Assembly: GCA_021464525.1 (NCBI GenBank)
Contig: JADRCO010001197.1
Coordinates: 1 to 21,525, forward strand
Source of the DNA: Rhizophagus sp. LPA8_4_AMF
Taxonomy: Eukaryota; Glomeromycota; Glomeromycetes; Glomerales; Glomeraceae
Direction of reading: 5' to 3'
Length of the DNA stretch: 21,525 bases
Shown piece by piece: positions 9,067-17,795 of this stretch. The translations under genes were made by a program, and so were the position numbers. The notes beneath the pieces are model-generated. The model was given only the letters and a program-made list of their open reading frames with translations. It was not told the origin of the DNA and did not search any database. Positions within the stretch are counted from its first letter, which is position 1. Each line of letters starts with the position of its first letter.

Positions 9067-9957
9067 TCAAAGATAATAAAAATTATCATTAATACCTGAA
9101 AATTTCATGCTTATTATATCATCATTTTGTTCATAATAATCGTCAGAATTTTTTGGTACAGGGAGATTATTAAAATCGAGCAACCTACTTGTATAAATAG
9201 CTTCTGAATGTGTCTTATATGATAATCCTAAACTAGTTGAAGGAATGATGTTATTTAATGAATCGTTGTTTATTTCTGCTTCTTTAATTTGTGCTCGTGA
9301 TTCTGATGATTCATATCTCCATTTGTGCAAAGTATCTTTAACTTCTCTTGCTGTCGGTCGATTTAATAAATTTGCATCTAAACATCTCTTAATTAAATAT
9401 ACAATTAATTGAGGTACTTTAATATTAAACCTTGGTCTAAGTCCTTTACAAATTTTTATTGCTAAATTTTTATCATGACTTAAATCGTAATATGGTGGTA
9501 GTCCAGAAATTACTTCATACATAATTATACCAAAACTATAAATATCAGCAGCCTTTGTATAATTTTGTCCTCTTAAAATTTCAGGAGCTATATAAGGTAA
9601 AACACCATATATGTTATTTTTTGCATTTTCTGATTCATTATAATTTGAAGGTTTACATAATCCCATATCAGTTATAGCAGCATCATATTTAAGTTTTAAT
9701 ATATTTCCAATATGCAAATCTCGATGAATTAATTCTTTTTCATGAATATTCTCAAGTCCAATTATAATATCATATATATAATCGATCTTTCTAAACCAAT
9801 TTAATTTGCTATATTCTTTATCTAAATAGTTTCGTAAACTTCCATCTTCTGCATAATCTAAAACCATCATATAATCTTTTGTTTTTGGATCCTGAGTTAT
9901 TCCATAAAACCCAATGATAAAAGTATTTTTTATTTCTCCTTTATTATGTAATGTAAT
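9067..9957 (-). CDS. Kinase exon 8: hinge and complete C-lobe
   Basis: Exon of 297 codons including TGA. It begins after the acceptor TATAG at 9958-9962 with ITLHNKGEIKN, continuing helix C from exon 7, then the β4-hinge (YGITQDPKTKDYMMVLDYA). The catalytic loop is HRDLHIGN (exon residues 78-85), with D80 and N85 as catalytic and metal-binding positions. DFG is replaced by DMG (97-99), a tolerated variant with the Asp kept. The activation segment ends in APE (124-126), followed by DIYSFG and a C-lobe ending RPTAREV. About 100 polar residues follow without a recognised domain. All key C-lobe residues are present, so this part could be active if joined to an intact N-lobe. Confidence 0.9.
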   Translation of the reverse strand: MTLHNKGEIKNTFIIGFYGITQDPKTKDYMMVLDYAEDGSLRNYLDKEYSKLNWFRKIDYIYDIIIGLENIHEKELIHRDLHIGNILKLKYDAAITDMGLCKPSNYNESENAKNNIYGVLPYIAPEILRGQNYTKAADIYSFGIIMYEVISGLPPYYDLSHDKNLAIKICKGLRPRFNIKVPQLIVYLIKRCLDANLLNRPTAREVKDTLHKWRYESSESRAQIKEAEINNDSLNNIIPSTSLGLSYKTHSEAIYTSRLLDFNNLPVPKNSDDYYEQNDDIISMKFSGINDNFYYL

Positions 9958-12900
9958 CTATATTAAATAAAATAAGCAATATATTAGTAAGATTATCTTA
10001 ATTACAAAAAAATCTGAATAATAAATCATACCTCATTCATAAATTCTAAAGTAACATTTTTTGAATTATCTAAACTTTTCAGAGCTACAAACATGTTTTT
10101 ATTATATCTATTCCAACAATTATCCTTCCAATTGATTATGTATCCATCAATCCAATTTGCTCTATAAACTTTGCCAAATCCGCCTTTTGCAATATAATTA
10201 ATATCATAAAACCTATCATAAGGTATCCATTCTAATGCTTCTTTTGTATTGTTATGAGCAGATAGCTGGGTATCTTGAATAAATTTATCAATATCATCAT
10301 TACCACTAGTCCAATTTTCAAAATTTTGTTTAAAATAATTTGCATTACATATATTATTACATCTTTTACATTTATCATTTAAAACCATCATATAATTATT
10401 TGTTTCTGGATTTTGAGTTATTCCATAAACATCAAAATCAATTTTAATCTACAAGTATAATTTATTAGTAAAATTAAAAATTTTAAATATTTATGAATAA
10501 TGAATTAATTACCTTATTTATAAATTCCAATGTAATAATTTTTGGATTATTTAATCCTTTCAAAGTAATAATTAAATTATTATTTCTTTTCCAATTTTGG
10601 TTTCCATAATCCCAATAACTTATATTTCCATCAATCCAATTTGCTTTATATATTTTGGTAAACTTGCTTTTTGTAATATTATGAAATCTATTGAAAGGTA
10701 TCCATTCTAATGCTTCTTTTACATGTTCATGAGCAGATAGCTGAGTATCTTGAATAAATTTATCAATATCATCATTACCACTAGTCCAATTTTCAAAATT
10801 TCGTTTAAAATGATTTGCATTACATATATAATTACACTTATTACATTTATAATCTAAAACCATTATATAATGTTTTGTTTCTGGATTTTGTGTTATTCCA
10901 TAAAATTCATGATCTATTTTAATCTACAAATATAATATATTATTAAAATTAAAATTCACAATTTCCATAAATAATAAATTAATTACCTCATTCATAAATT
11001 TCAATGTAATGACTTTTGGATTATTTAATTCTTTCAAAGTTACAATCATATTATTATTTCTTTTCCAATTTTGATTTATATAACTCCAATGATTTATACA
11101 TCCATCTATCCAATTTGCTTTATATACTTTCTTTTTTGTAATATATTTGATATTACAAAATCTACCATAAGGTATCCATTCTAATACTTCATTTACATTT
11201 TTATGAGCAGTTAGTTGAGTATCTTGAATAAATTTATCAATATCATCATTACCACTAGTCCAATTTTTAAAATTTTGTTGAAAATGAATTGTAATGCATG
11301 CATATTTACATTTTTTACATTTATTATTTAAAACCATCATATAACTTTTTGTTTCTGGATTTTGAGTAACTCCATAAGATTCATTAATCTACAAATATAA
11401 TGTATTAGTAAAAATTAAATTTCAAAATTTCATTGAATGATAATTTGATTATACCTCATCCATAAATTCTAATGAAATATTTTTTGAATTATTTAACATT
11501 TTTAGAATTACAAACTTATTATCATCTCTTTTCCAATTATGATTTTCATCATCCCATTCAAAAATACATCCATCAATCCAATTTGCTTTATATATTTTGC
11601 CGATCCTGTTTTTTGAAATATTATTAAGTCGATCAAAAGGTATCCATTCTAATGCATTTTCAAATACATTATAATGACTATGAACAGATAGCTGAGTATC
11701 TTGAATAAATTTATCAATATCATCATTACCACTAGTCCAATTTTCAAAATTTTGTTGAAAATGAATTGTATTACATGTATATTTACATTTTTTACATTTA
11801 TCATTTAAAACCATCATATAGTTTTTTGTTTCTGGATTTTGAGTGATTCCATAAAATTCATTAATCTACAAATATAATGTATTAGTAAAATTAAATTTCA
11901 AAATTTCATTGAATGATAATTTGATTATACCTCATTCATAAATTCTAATGAAATATTTTTTAAATTATTTAACATAATTAGAATTACAATCTTATTATCA
12001 TCTCTTTTCCAATTATGATTTTTATCATTCCATTCAAAAATACATCCATCAATCCAATTTGCTTTACAAATTTTGCCAATCCTGTTTTTTGAAATATTAT
12101 TAAGTCGATCAAAAGGTATCCATTCTAATGCATTTTCAAATACATTATATTTATTATGAACGGATAGCTGAGTATATTGAATAAATTTATCAATATTATT
12201 ATTACCACTAGTCCAATTTACAAAATTTCGTTGAAAATGAATTGTATTACACATATAATCACATTTTTTACATTTATCATTTAAAACCATCATATAATAT
12301 TTTGTTTCTGGATTTTGAGTGATTCCATAAAATTCATAGTCTATTTTAATCTACAAATATAATATATTAGTAAAATTAAATTCAAAATTTCATTAAGTAA
12401 TAATTTGATTATACCTTATTTATAAATTCTGATGTAATATTTTTTGAATTGCCCAATGGTTTTAGAGTTACCATCATATTTTGATTTACTCTTTCCCAAT
12501 TTTGATTTTCATCATCACAATAAATTATATTTCCATCAATCCAATTTGCTCTATAAACTTTGCCAAATCCACCTCTTGAAATATATTTGATATCATAAAA
12601 TCTATCATAAGGTATCCATTCTAATGCTTCTTTTACATTTTTATGAGCTAATAGTTGAGTATCTTGAATGAATTTATCAATATAATCATTACCACTAGTC
12701 CAATTTTCAAAATTTTGTTGAAAATGAATCGTATTACACATAAAACCACATCTTTTACATTTATTATTTAAAACCATCATATAATTTTTTGTTTCTGAAT
12801 TTTGAGTTATTCCATATAATCCACCAATCTACAAATATAATACATTAGCAAAATTAAAATTTCAAAATTTTATTAAATATAATTTGGACTATACCTCATT

Positions 12901-13290
12901 CATAAATTCCAATGTAATAATTTTTGGATTATTCAATTCTTTCAAAGTCACAATCATATTATTATTTCTTTCCCAATTTTGATTTACATAATTCCAATGA
13001 CTTATATTTCCATCAACCCAATTTGCTTTATATACTTTCTTGTTTACAATATATTTGATATCATAAAATCTATCATAAGGTATCCATTCTAATGCTACTT
13101 CTACATTTTTATGAGCTGATAGTTGAGTATCTTGAATGAATTTATCAATATCATCATTATCACTAGTCCAATTTTCAAAATTTTGTTGAAACCGACTTGT
13201 ATTACATGTAAAATACATAAAATTACATTTTTCACATATTTCATATGATGGATTAATTAACTTACTAATACCTTTGATAAAAGAATACAT
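9067..13290 (-). CDS. Tandem N-lobe protein kinase gene, 8 exons, about 1253 aa
   Basis: TKL-like Ser/Thr or dual-specificity kinase locus. Exons by + coordinates, read right to left: 13290-12895, 12828-12415, 12350-11931, 11865-11455, 11388-10987, 10923-10513, 10448-10032, 9957-9067. All introns begin GT and end AG; six are 63-66 nt and the last is 74 nt. All are phase 0, so the whole reads through without a stop. Exon 1 starts at ATG 13290, with an in-frame TAA about 10 codons upstream. Exons 1-7 each carry a Cys-containing leader, the NWTSGNDDIDKFIQ segment and a kinase N-lobe up to helix C. Exon 8 carries the hinge and the only C-lobe (HRD, DMG, APE). Seven N-lobes for one C-lobe is abnormal for a kinase. 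It may be a multi-N-lobe protein or an alternative-exon array; a cluster of separately started truncated genes is less likely given the preserved splice sites. Confidence 0.8.
10032..10448 (-). CDS. Kinase exon 7: intact N-lobe cassette adjacent to the C-lobe
   Basis: Phase-0 exon of 139 codons. It starts IKIDFDVYGITQNPET (a hinge copy), then the Cys leader KCKRCNNIC, then the NWTSGNDDIDKFIQ segment and the N-lobe. The glycine loop KGGFGKVYRANW (exon residues 88-99), the VALK lysine (about residue 124) and a helix-C glutamate (LEFMNE) are all kept. Spliced to exon 8 it gives a complete kinase domain. It is one of only two cassettes with a full glycine loop. Confidence 0.88.
10513..10923 (-). 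CDS. Kinase exon 6: N-lobe cassette with degraded glycine loop
   Basis: Phase-0 exon of 137 codons with the standard order: hinge copy, CNKCNYIC leader, NWTSGNDDIDKFIQ, N-lobe. The glycine loop is replaced by TKSKFTKIYKANW, with no G-x-G. The strand-3 lysine (ITLK) and LEF helix-C glutamate remain. The hinge copy reads YIMVL rather than YMMVL. As an ATP site it looks impaired. Confidence 0.82.
10987..11388 (-). CDS. Kinase exon 5: N-lobe cassette lacking a glycine loop
   Basis: Phase-0 exon of 134 codons, close to exons 1 and 6. The glycine loop is shortened to YITKKKVYKANW, losing several residues. VTLK keeps the lysine, but the helix-C glutamate of LEFMNE is Lys here (LKFMNE). The leader is KCKKCKYAC. 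Non-catalytic or decoy-like by sequence. Confidence 0.82.
11455..11865 (-). CDS. Kinase exon 4: N-lobe cassette, close twin of exon 3
   Basis: Phase-0 exon of 137 codons. By hand comparison it differs from exon 3 at about 16 of 122 residues from MMVLN onward, so this pair duplicated recently or was homogenised. The glycine loop is SKNRIGKIYKANW (degraded). The lysine is present (VILKML) and helix C is LEFMDE. A YNVFENALEW insertion is shared only with exon 3. Confidence 0.82.
11931..12350 (-). CDS. Kinase exon 3: N-lobe cassette with the ATP-binding lysine lost
   Basis: Phase-0 exon of 140 codons and the twin of exon 4. The strand-3 lysine is isoleucine (VILIML) and the glycine loop is SKNRIGKICKANW. 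The NWTSGN segment has drifted to NNNIDKFIQYTQ. It is the most decayed cassette in catalytic terms, yet its frame and splice sites are intact. Confidence 0.82.
12415..12828 (-). CDS. Kinase exon 2: N-lobe cassette with intact glycine loop
   Basis: Phase-0 exon of 138 codons. It starts IGGLYGITQNSET. The glycine loop SRGGFGKVYRANW and lysine VTLK are kept, closely matching exon 7 although the two lie at opposite ends of the array. Helix C reads SEFINK. The leader is KCKRCGFMC. If joined directly to exon 8 it should also make a complete kinase. Confidence 0.85.
12895..13290 (-). CDS. Kinase exon 1: unique N-terminus and N-lobe lacking a glycine loop
   Basis: Exon of 132 codons with a real ATG at 13290 and a TAA in frame shortly upstream. 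Unlike the other cassettes it lacks the hinge copy and starts MYSFIKGISKLINPSYEICEKC, the expected ancestral start. The glycine loop is reduced to YIVNKKVYKANW; VTLK lysine and LEFMNE are present. It provides the only obvious initiation codon for the read-through transcript. Confidence 0.82.
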
Positions 13291-14838
13291 TGTGTAAGAC
13301 GATGTTTAATTTTTTCTAGTTTCACACGACCAATATTTAACATTCTTAAGTTGTACTACCTACAAATTACGGTTAGCCGTAAACCCGTAGCCATTCCCGA
13401 TTTTATTATTACCGGTAATCACGGATATCTAATTCCAGAGACGATCATGCGCTATTATTTTTATATATTATCATTTAGCCATATAGGTTTATATTGAATG
13501 TAGTGGCCATTTTCACAAATCAATGAAGGGCCCTGTGACCGATATAGCTATCTATTATCTTTAGCCATATATGGGGTATACTTAATAATAGGATAAACCG
13601 CCCATACAATAATATGTAATTACTAACGTGATACAGCGTGACTATCAAAAAAAAAGCTCGGGCACATGAGCGCGTGATTTTGTTATATATGGCGCAGTTG
13701 ATAATTCCGAATCTATTTAATGATTTATCAACAAATGTAAATAAATACAACCATACAATATCTATAAAATATGCTTACTTAAAAAATTCATTTCATTAGC
13801 TCTTTGGATTATGATATGAGTGAATTAAGGAATAACAAAAGTTTTTATATAATTAAGATGAAAAAGTATTGTATGATGAGGAGTGAAAATTATTGAATAA
13901 AAGTAAGGCCAAAGTAACGTTAAATATTTATTGTATTTTATAAATATAAATTATTAAACATCAATTCGTAATACATAGACAGCCTATTTAAATATCGCTC
14001 ATTCTTGAGACGAAGTATTTACTAAGTACTTTATTTCTATATTCACCTTAAATAATGCATTAATTTTTAATCGAAATAATTCTCATAATTTGTTCATATG
14101 TTGATTTCTTACCGTAAACGAAATGAATGACCAATTTCGAAATGTGGATCATTTGAAGTTTGCGCAGCGAGTGCGCAACGGAACTGCCGGAACATTATTG
14201 TATAAATTAATTGTGGAGTAGTTACTATTGAAGAGATATTGTCATGAGGGCTAAGAATTTCGCAACTCCCAGAATGTTCTTATTGTGAATTTCGTAAAAA
14301 AAAATACAAGCTTAATTTTATCACATTAATAAATATGAGGTTTTGGTTAGTTCTTGAATTTTTTTTTTTTTACCTTTAAGCAGTAAACTTACTTATCTCC
14401 GCAATTTTTTTTTAACATAGTAATTAACTTGGGACTAGTTTTTCTCAAATGCCATAACAGTAGGTGCTCGTCGTGATTCTATTAATCTATTATGGTATGA
14501 TACAAATTAATTTACGAATCAATTTACAGTGTGGATCAATACAGGAGATCGGGATGGCGAGGCATGATTAATCTAAATGACAATAGAAATCGTGAATTTT
14601 ATTGTAGAAAAATAATGAAATAAGCACACTATAAAAAAAAACCAGATAATGTAATGCCGAGGCGGCATCTTGACTTTGGGATATTTAATTATAGAATTAA
14701 TGTTATTGTATTATTTGTATATTTATGAATGATTAAAGTTTATTTTAATGTATAATAAAATATAATGAATATAATAAATTAAAAGTATATATTTTAAAAC
14801 TCCAGAATTAAACAACAAAATTAAAACTAACTTCTTTT
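13291..14838. other. Intergenic region upstream of the kinase, repeat remnants only
   Basis: It should include the kinase promoter next to 13290. Features seen: ACGG-TTAG-CCGT hairpin near 13370, two TTAGCCATATA words (13476 and 13561), CGCCCATACAATAATAT near 13600 (related to the end of the hairpin element at 15354-15440), and a TAATGCCGAGGCGGCAT copy at 14652-14668. A 76-codon open frame (13520-13750, -) shows no protein family. No RNA gene seen. Confidence 0.4.
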
Positions 14839-15168
14839 TTATAAGTATACAATTTTTACTCCTTTAGCTTTAATTTGATTTAATAATTCTGATTACTTAT
14901 TACTTTTAAAACTTTTTCTACATTAATCATACTTAGTAATTTAAATTTAGCATTAGTTCTTTCAATAATATAATTTAAAATAGTTTCAAGAAATTCTAAA
15001 TCAATAATACAATTAATATGAATTATTTCTAAATTATTATGACAATTTACTAAAAATTTCTTAAATTGTTGATATTTATGAGAACGAACAGTAATTAATA
15101 GGTAAATTAATAGCTAAACTCGTAAACATCAAATCAAATTTTTCATAATAATAATTATAGTTATTATA

Positions 15169-15345
15169 CGGCCCTATAGGACCATCATGTACTTGCTGTG
15201 CCAATATTTTGCACATCATGCTTAATATAATTGAATTTATTATAATTGGTATAAAAATTATACACTAAATCTGTGAAACACATGGTTTTATAAAACTAAT
15301 TAGTTAGATTAATTTAATTAATATGATGGTCATTCTGGTCCGGAT
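15169..15345. mobile_element. Candidate short MITE inside the F-box pseudogene
   Basis: CGGCCCTATAGGACCATCAT near 15169 and the reverse complement of the sequence ending near 15345 (CGGACCAGAATGACCATCAT) agree at 15 of 20 positions, with the last nine identical. The segment is about 177 bp, non-coding, and interrupts homology to the F-box gene. No clear target duplication was found. Confidence 0.5.
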
Positions 15346-15353
15346 AATAATAT

Positions 15354-15440
15354 TGTTATTGTATGGGCGTGCTAAATAATGATCTTATGTGGCACTTCGT
15401 GCCACATCATACCATTATTTAGCACGCCCATACAATAACA
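15354..15440. repeat. 87-bp perfect-arm hairpin (fold-back) element
   Basis: Two 28-base arms (15354-15381 and 15413-15440), beginning TGTTATTGTATGGGCGTGCT, are exact reverse complements. Inside, after 5-base bulges, a second 9-base stem ATGTGGCAC/GTGCCACAT closes on the loop TTC. 74 of 87 bases pair. It lies within the F-box pseudogene and contains no coding sequence. Confidence 0.9.
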
Positions 15441-15640
15441 TACAAATTCTTAATTTGATCAGGATAAATGAAATTTTTAATTTCAATTTCTAAAGTAATC
15501 AATAAATTGATATATTTTCCATAATTGAAATTGTTAAAAACAATTTCTGATAATAATCATAAACTTTGTAATGGTTCACCTAACTATTTGATTATTGAAA
15601 CTGTAATATCATCATTCCAAGTATTACGTATAAGACTATA

Positions 15641-16955
15641 AGCCAGTTTACCCACCTTTCAATCCGCATCAAGTTTATATCTTAGTGAGATGTCGCAGGG
15701 TCTTTGAAACGAACTGCGCCACGAACGAGAAGTAGTCGACAGAATGTCAATGTATTTCTTTCCTTCGGTCCTTCGGTCCTTTGGTAGCTCAGCTTGGCTG
15801 TCAGTGGTTCATTTCCGGCCCAACTTCGTAACGATGTTAACACTATAAATTTTTCGTAACGATGTAATTGTATTATTGTTCGAGTATCCTTCTCTGTGAC
15901 ATGACACGATAAAGATCGCTGTCATTTTTGTTGTTCTTGTTGAATGAATATGTTGTTAATAAGAGCCACATTGTTAATGAACAGGAGTGTCATGGAATAT
16001 TTTGTTCCTGACTTTCTTCTAGAAATGATAGTAATACAGTATGTGGTTAACCAGGCCTCCTAACATATTATATTCCTTAGTATGGTATTATTATTCTGTT
16101 ATACGAAACTGATAGAAATGAAGAGATGACACACATTTTACATACTCTTCTACTCATGTCAGAAATTAGCTATTCTCTTTTATCATTGGAATTAAGTGAA
16201 GTGAAGTCTACAATAATGTTATTAACGTGGTACTTTGGTAACGAAAAGAAAACATAAAATCCTGATCTTATATATTACTAAGGAACGGAAACTGCCGAAG
16301 CGTTATAGTTATAAATTGCGCGACAAGTGAATTGACATTTCCACTTACTGATAAAGTCTTAAGAAATCTGTACGAGAAAATATTATTCGTTTGCAGCTCT
16401 TCCAAGATCAGGCTCAGAGAAAATAATACGATGGTCAGAGTAAGTATACGTGAGAAATCATAATAGTTACTGCGCTTTATTTTTTTCCAGATCATTCACA
16501 AATCACAAAGCCACATTAGTCAAATATGGTCAATGCATGACCGAAAAAAATGTATTCATGAGTCATGAGAATGTTTTAATATTAATCATTTCTTTTCGCA
16601 TAAAATTTTTTACTGATAAATTAAATTTTCTACTTTTTTATACTATTTGTTATCATAACAAAGCCACTGATCAAGAGTCTATTTTATGTTATTAGTTTAG
16701 CATTATACATATCACGAGGACTAATATCTGATTCGATCTGATCTAGAAGCACAGAATGTAGTAATTTTAGTTATTATCTGAGAAAAATCTCATGAGTAAC
16801 CCAATTTTTTTCGTTTAAGTCACGTGCAATTACGCCTGCCTGTGCGACGTAAAAACCTATATTAACACACTCTAAAATATAAAAAAAGACAACAAATTTG
16901 AAGACGGAAATATCAATAACACATATTAATTTCTAATTACTTTCAACACTTAACC
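15641..16955. other. Intergenic region, no gene called
   Basis: About 1.3 kb. Near 15770-15816 there are repeated TTCGGTCC words and tRNA-promoter-like boxes too close together for a tRNA. Short open frames on both strands at 16268-16695 show no family signature. The A-rich stretch from 16860 to 16955 probably holds the 5' region of the next gene (+). Confidence 0.4.
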
Positions 16956-17739
16956 ATGGAATCCGCAACTTCAAGACCACCAAGGTTAGGCATGCTTCTT
17001 ACAAGGACTCCTTGTCCGATTCACCGACTTGGAGCTACAACTGAAGCTTAGAGACGGGGACTACGAACTTATAGAGGGAAATTTTGTAAGACACTACATA
17101 TACGATGATATTAACGCAATAGGGGCTTCATGTTTTACACCTTTGGGCGATCCTCCTCATAAAATTCCCATCAGTGATCCAATTGACTGCTATTTTATTC
17201 CCAAGGATACTCTTCTACCTCAAGGATTAGCTATTGTTTACAACCACAAGATGAAGCTTCGATTTCCTTCGTGTTGTCAAAAGGTGTGGCACTTTTGTTT
17301 AGTACCAACGAAGCAAATGACATTAGCAGAGTATGGAAATGCAATAAAAAATCTTAACTGGAATCTATGCGAAATTAGGGCCAGTGCAGAGTCAAAGGAA
17401 TTGGTCCATAAAGATGATGACTTGAATGGTGTGCGAGATTTCCAAATAACTGAGATATACTTACTTATTGAACTCTGGTACAAACAGACAACAGACGCCA
17501 TGGAACGTCTCTATGCTAACGATATTCATACATGGATCGCATCAAAAAAACCAACCATTAAAGAACTTATTCGTGATAAACCACGTGCTTACATTATATT
17601 TCATGCCTTTTCTCGCTTGAATGCAACATCAGTAACTCAAAAAACATACAAATATGATATTTTGGGCAAACTTAGAGATGCATTCAGATGGAAAGTTAAA
17701 GAGTTTGGTGATAAGCCAAATGTAGAAATTTGTAAGTAA
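16956..17739 (+). CDS. Unrecognised protein, possibly Tse2-like ADP-ribosyltransferase fold
   Basis: ATG at 16956 starts MESATSRPPRLGM, but that frame ends at TAG near 17050. The main frame (open from 16990) reads to TAA 17737-17739. It is offset by one base and has no early ATG, so an intron or frameshift separates start and body. The body holds LVRFTDLELQL, an IGASCF turn, YFIPKDTLLPQGLAIVYN and, after a gap, HFCLVPTKQMTLAEYGNAI. That order (basic start, GAS, I-P-x-x-T-x-L-P-x-G-L, H-x-x-L-x-P-x-x-x-M-x-L-x-E) recalls Tse2-type ADP-ribosyltransferase proteins, from memory and without a search. The C-terminal 110 residues are unrecognised. The end matches a splice donor (GTAAGT at 17732), so the last three codons may be intron. 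GC is higher than nearby, suggesting a real conserved gene. Toxicity is not implied. Confidence 0.6.
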
Positions 17740-17795
17740 TTTTTATAACGACATGTTTTTATTTGTAGAAACTTATCTAGTAACCTAATTTATAG

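Larger units (their letters stand above)
10032..12828 (-). repeat. Tandem array of six exon-plus-intron kinase units, about 480 bp each
   Basis: Exons 2-7 with their introns repeat at about 467-485 bp. Both exon and intron are conserved: introns share GTATAATCAAATTAT-like starts, a TTACTAAT word (probable branch site) and the ending TATATTTGTAG. Each unit joins the start of the kinase C-lobe exon (hinge, YGITQNPET..YMMVL) to the leader of the N-lobe exon, so the duplication joint is inside coding sequence. Duplication by unequal exchange through the introns explains the phase symmetry. Confidence 0.85.
14839..15640 (-). pseudogene. F-box/LRR pseudogene, frameshifted and interrupted by insertions
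   Basis: On the minus strand the right part (about 15560-15640) encodes LIRNTWNDDITVSIIK, stop, LGEPLQSL. This matches NTWNDNVTLSLIKYLGEPLQKL of the F-box gene at 854-2347, with a Tyr codon now TAG. The left part encodes an LRR end (FLVNCHNNLEIIHINCIIDL), then after a frameshift ELLNQIKAKGVKIVYL and TAA at 14839. Between them lie two inverted-repeat segments (about 15169-15345 and 15354-15440). The N-terminal F-box portion is missing. It is clearly a dead paralogue and not a functional gene. Confidence 0.8.

Noticed and set aside
10026..13290. Seven separate small genes each starting at MMVLN
   Set aside because: The frame continues upstream of each MMVLN to a matching acceptor (TTTGTAG) and every unit ends at a donor, all phase 0; independent genes would not need this.
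9067..13290. CRISPR-like array (regular 480-bp periodicity)
   Set aside because: Repeats are coding exons with introns, far too long and divergent for CRISPR, in a eukaryotic context.
13520..13750. 76-codon minus-strand ORF
   Set aside because: Located in repeat-rich intergenic DNA and without a recognisable motif.
15785..15816. tRNA-promoter-like boxes: TAGCTCAGCTTGG (A) and GGTTCATTTCC (B)
   Set aside because: The boxes are only about 21 bases apart at their starts, too close for a tRNA, and no acceptor stem or anticodon arm can be drawn. A SINE remnant remains possible but unsupported.
16268..16695. Opposing short ORFs, one with a hydrophobic stretch resembling a membrane segment
   Set aside because: Hydrophobicity follows from T-rich DNA; no conserved motif and both strands overlap.
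17277..17501. 74-codon frame on the minus strand
   Set aside because: Antisense to the better-supported plus-strand gene, with no recognisable composition.
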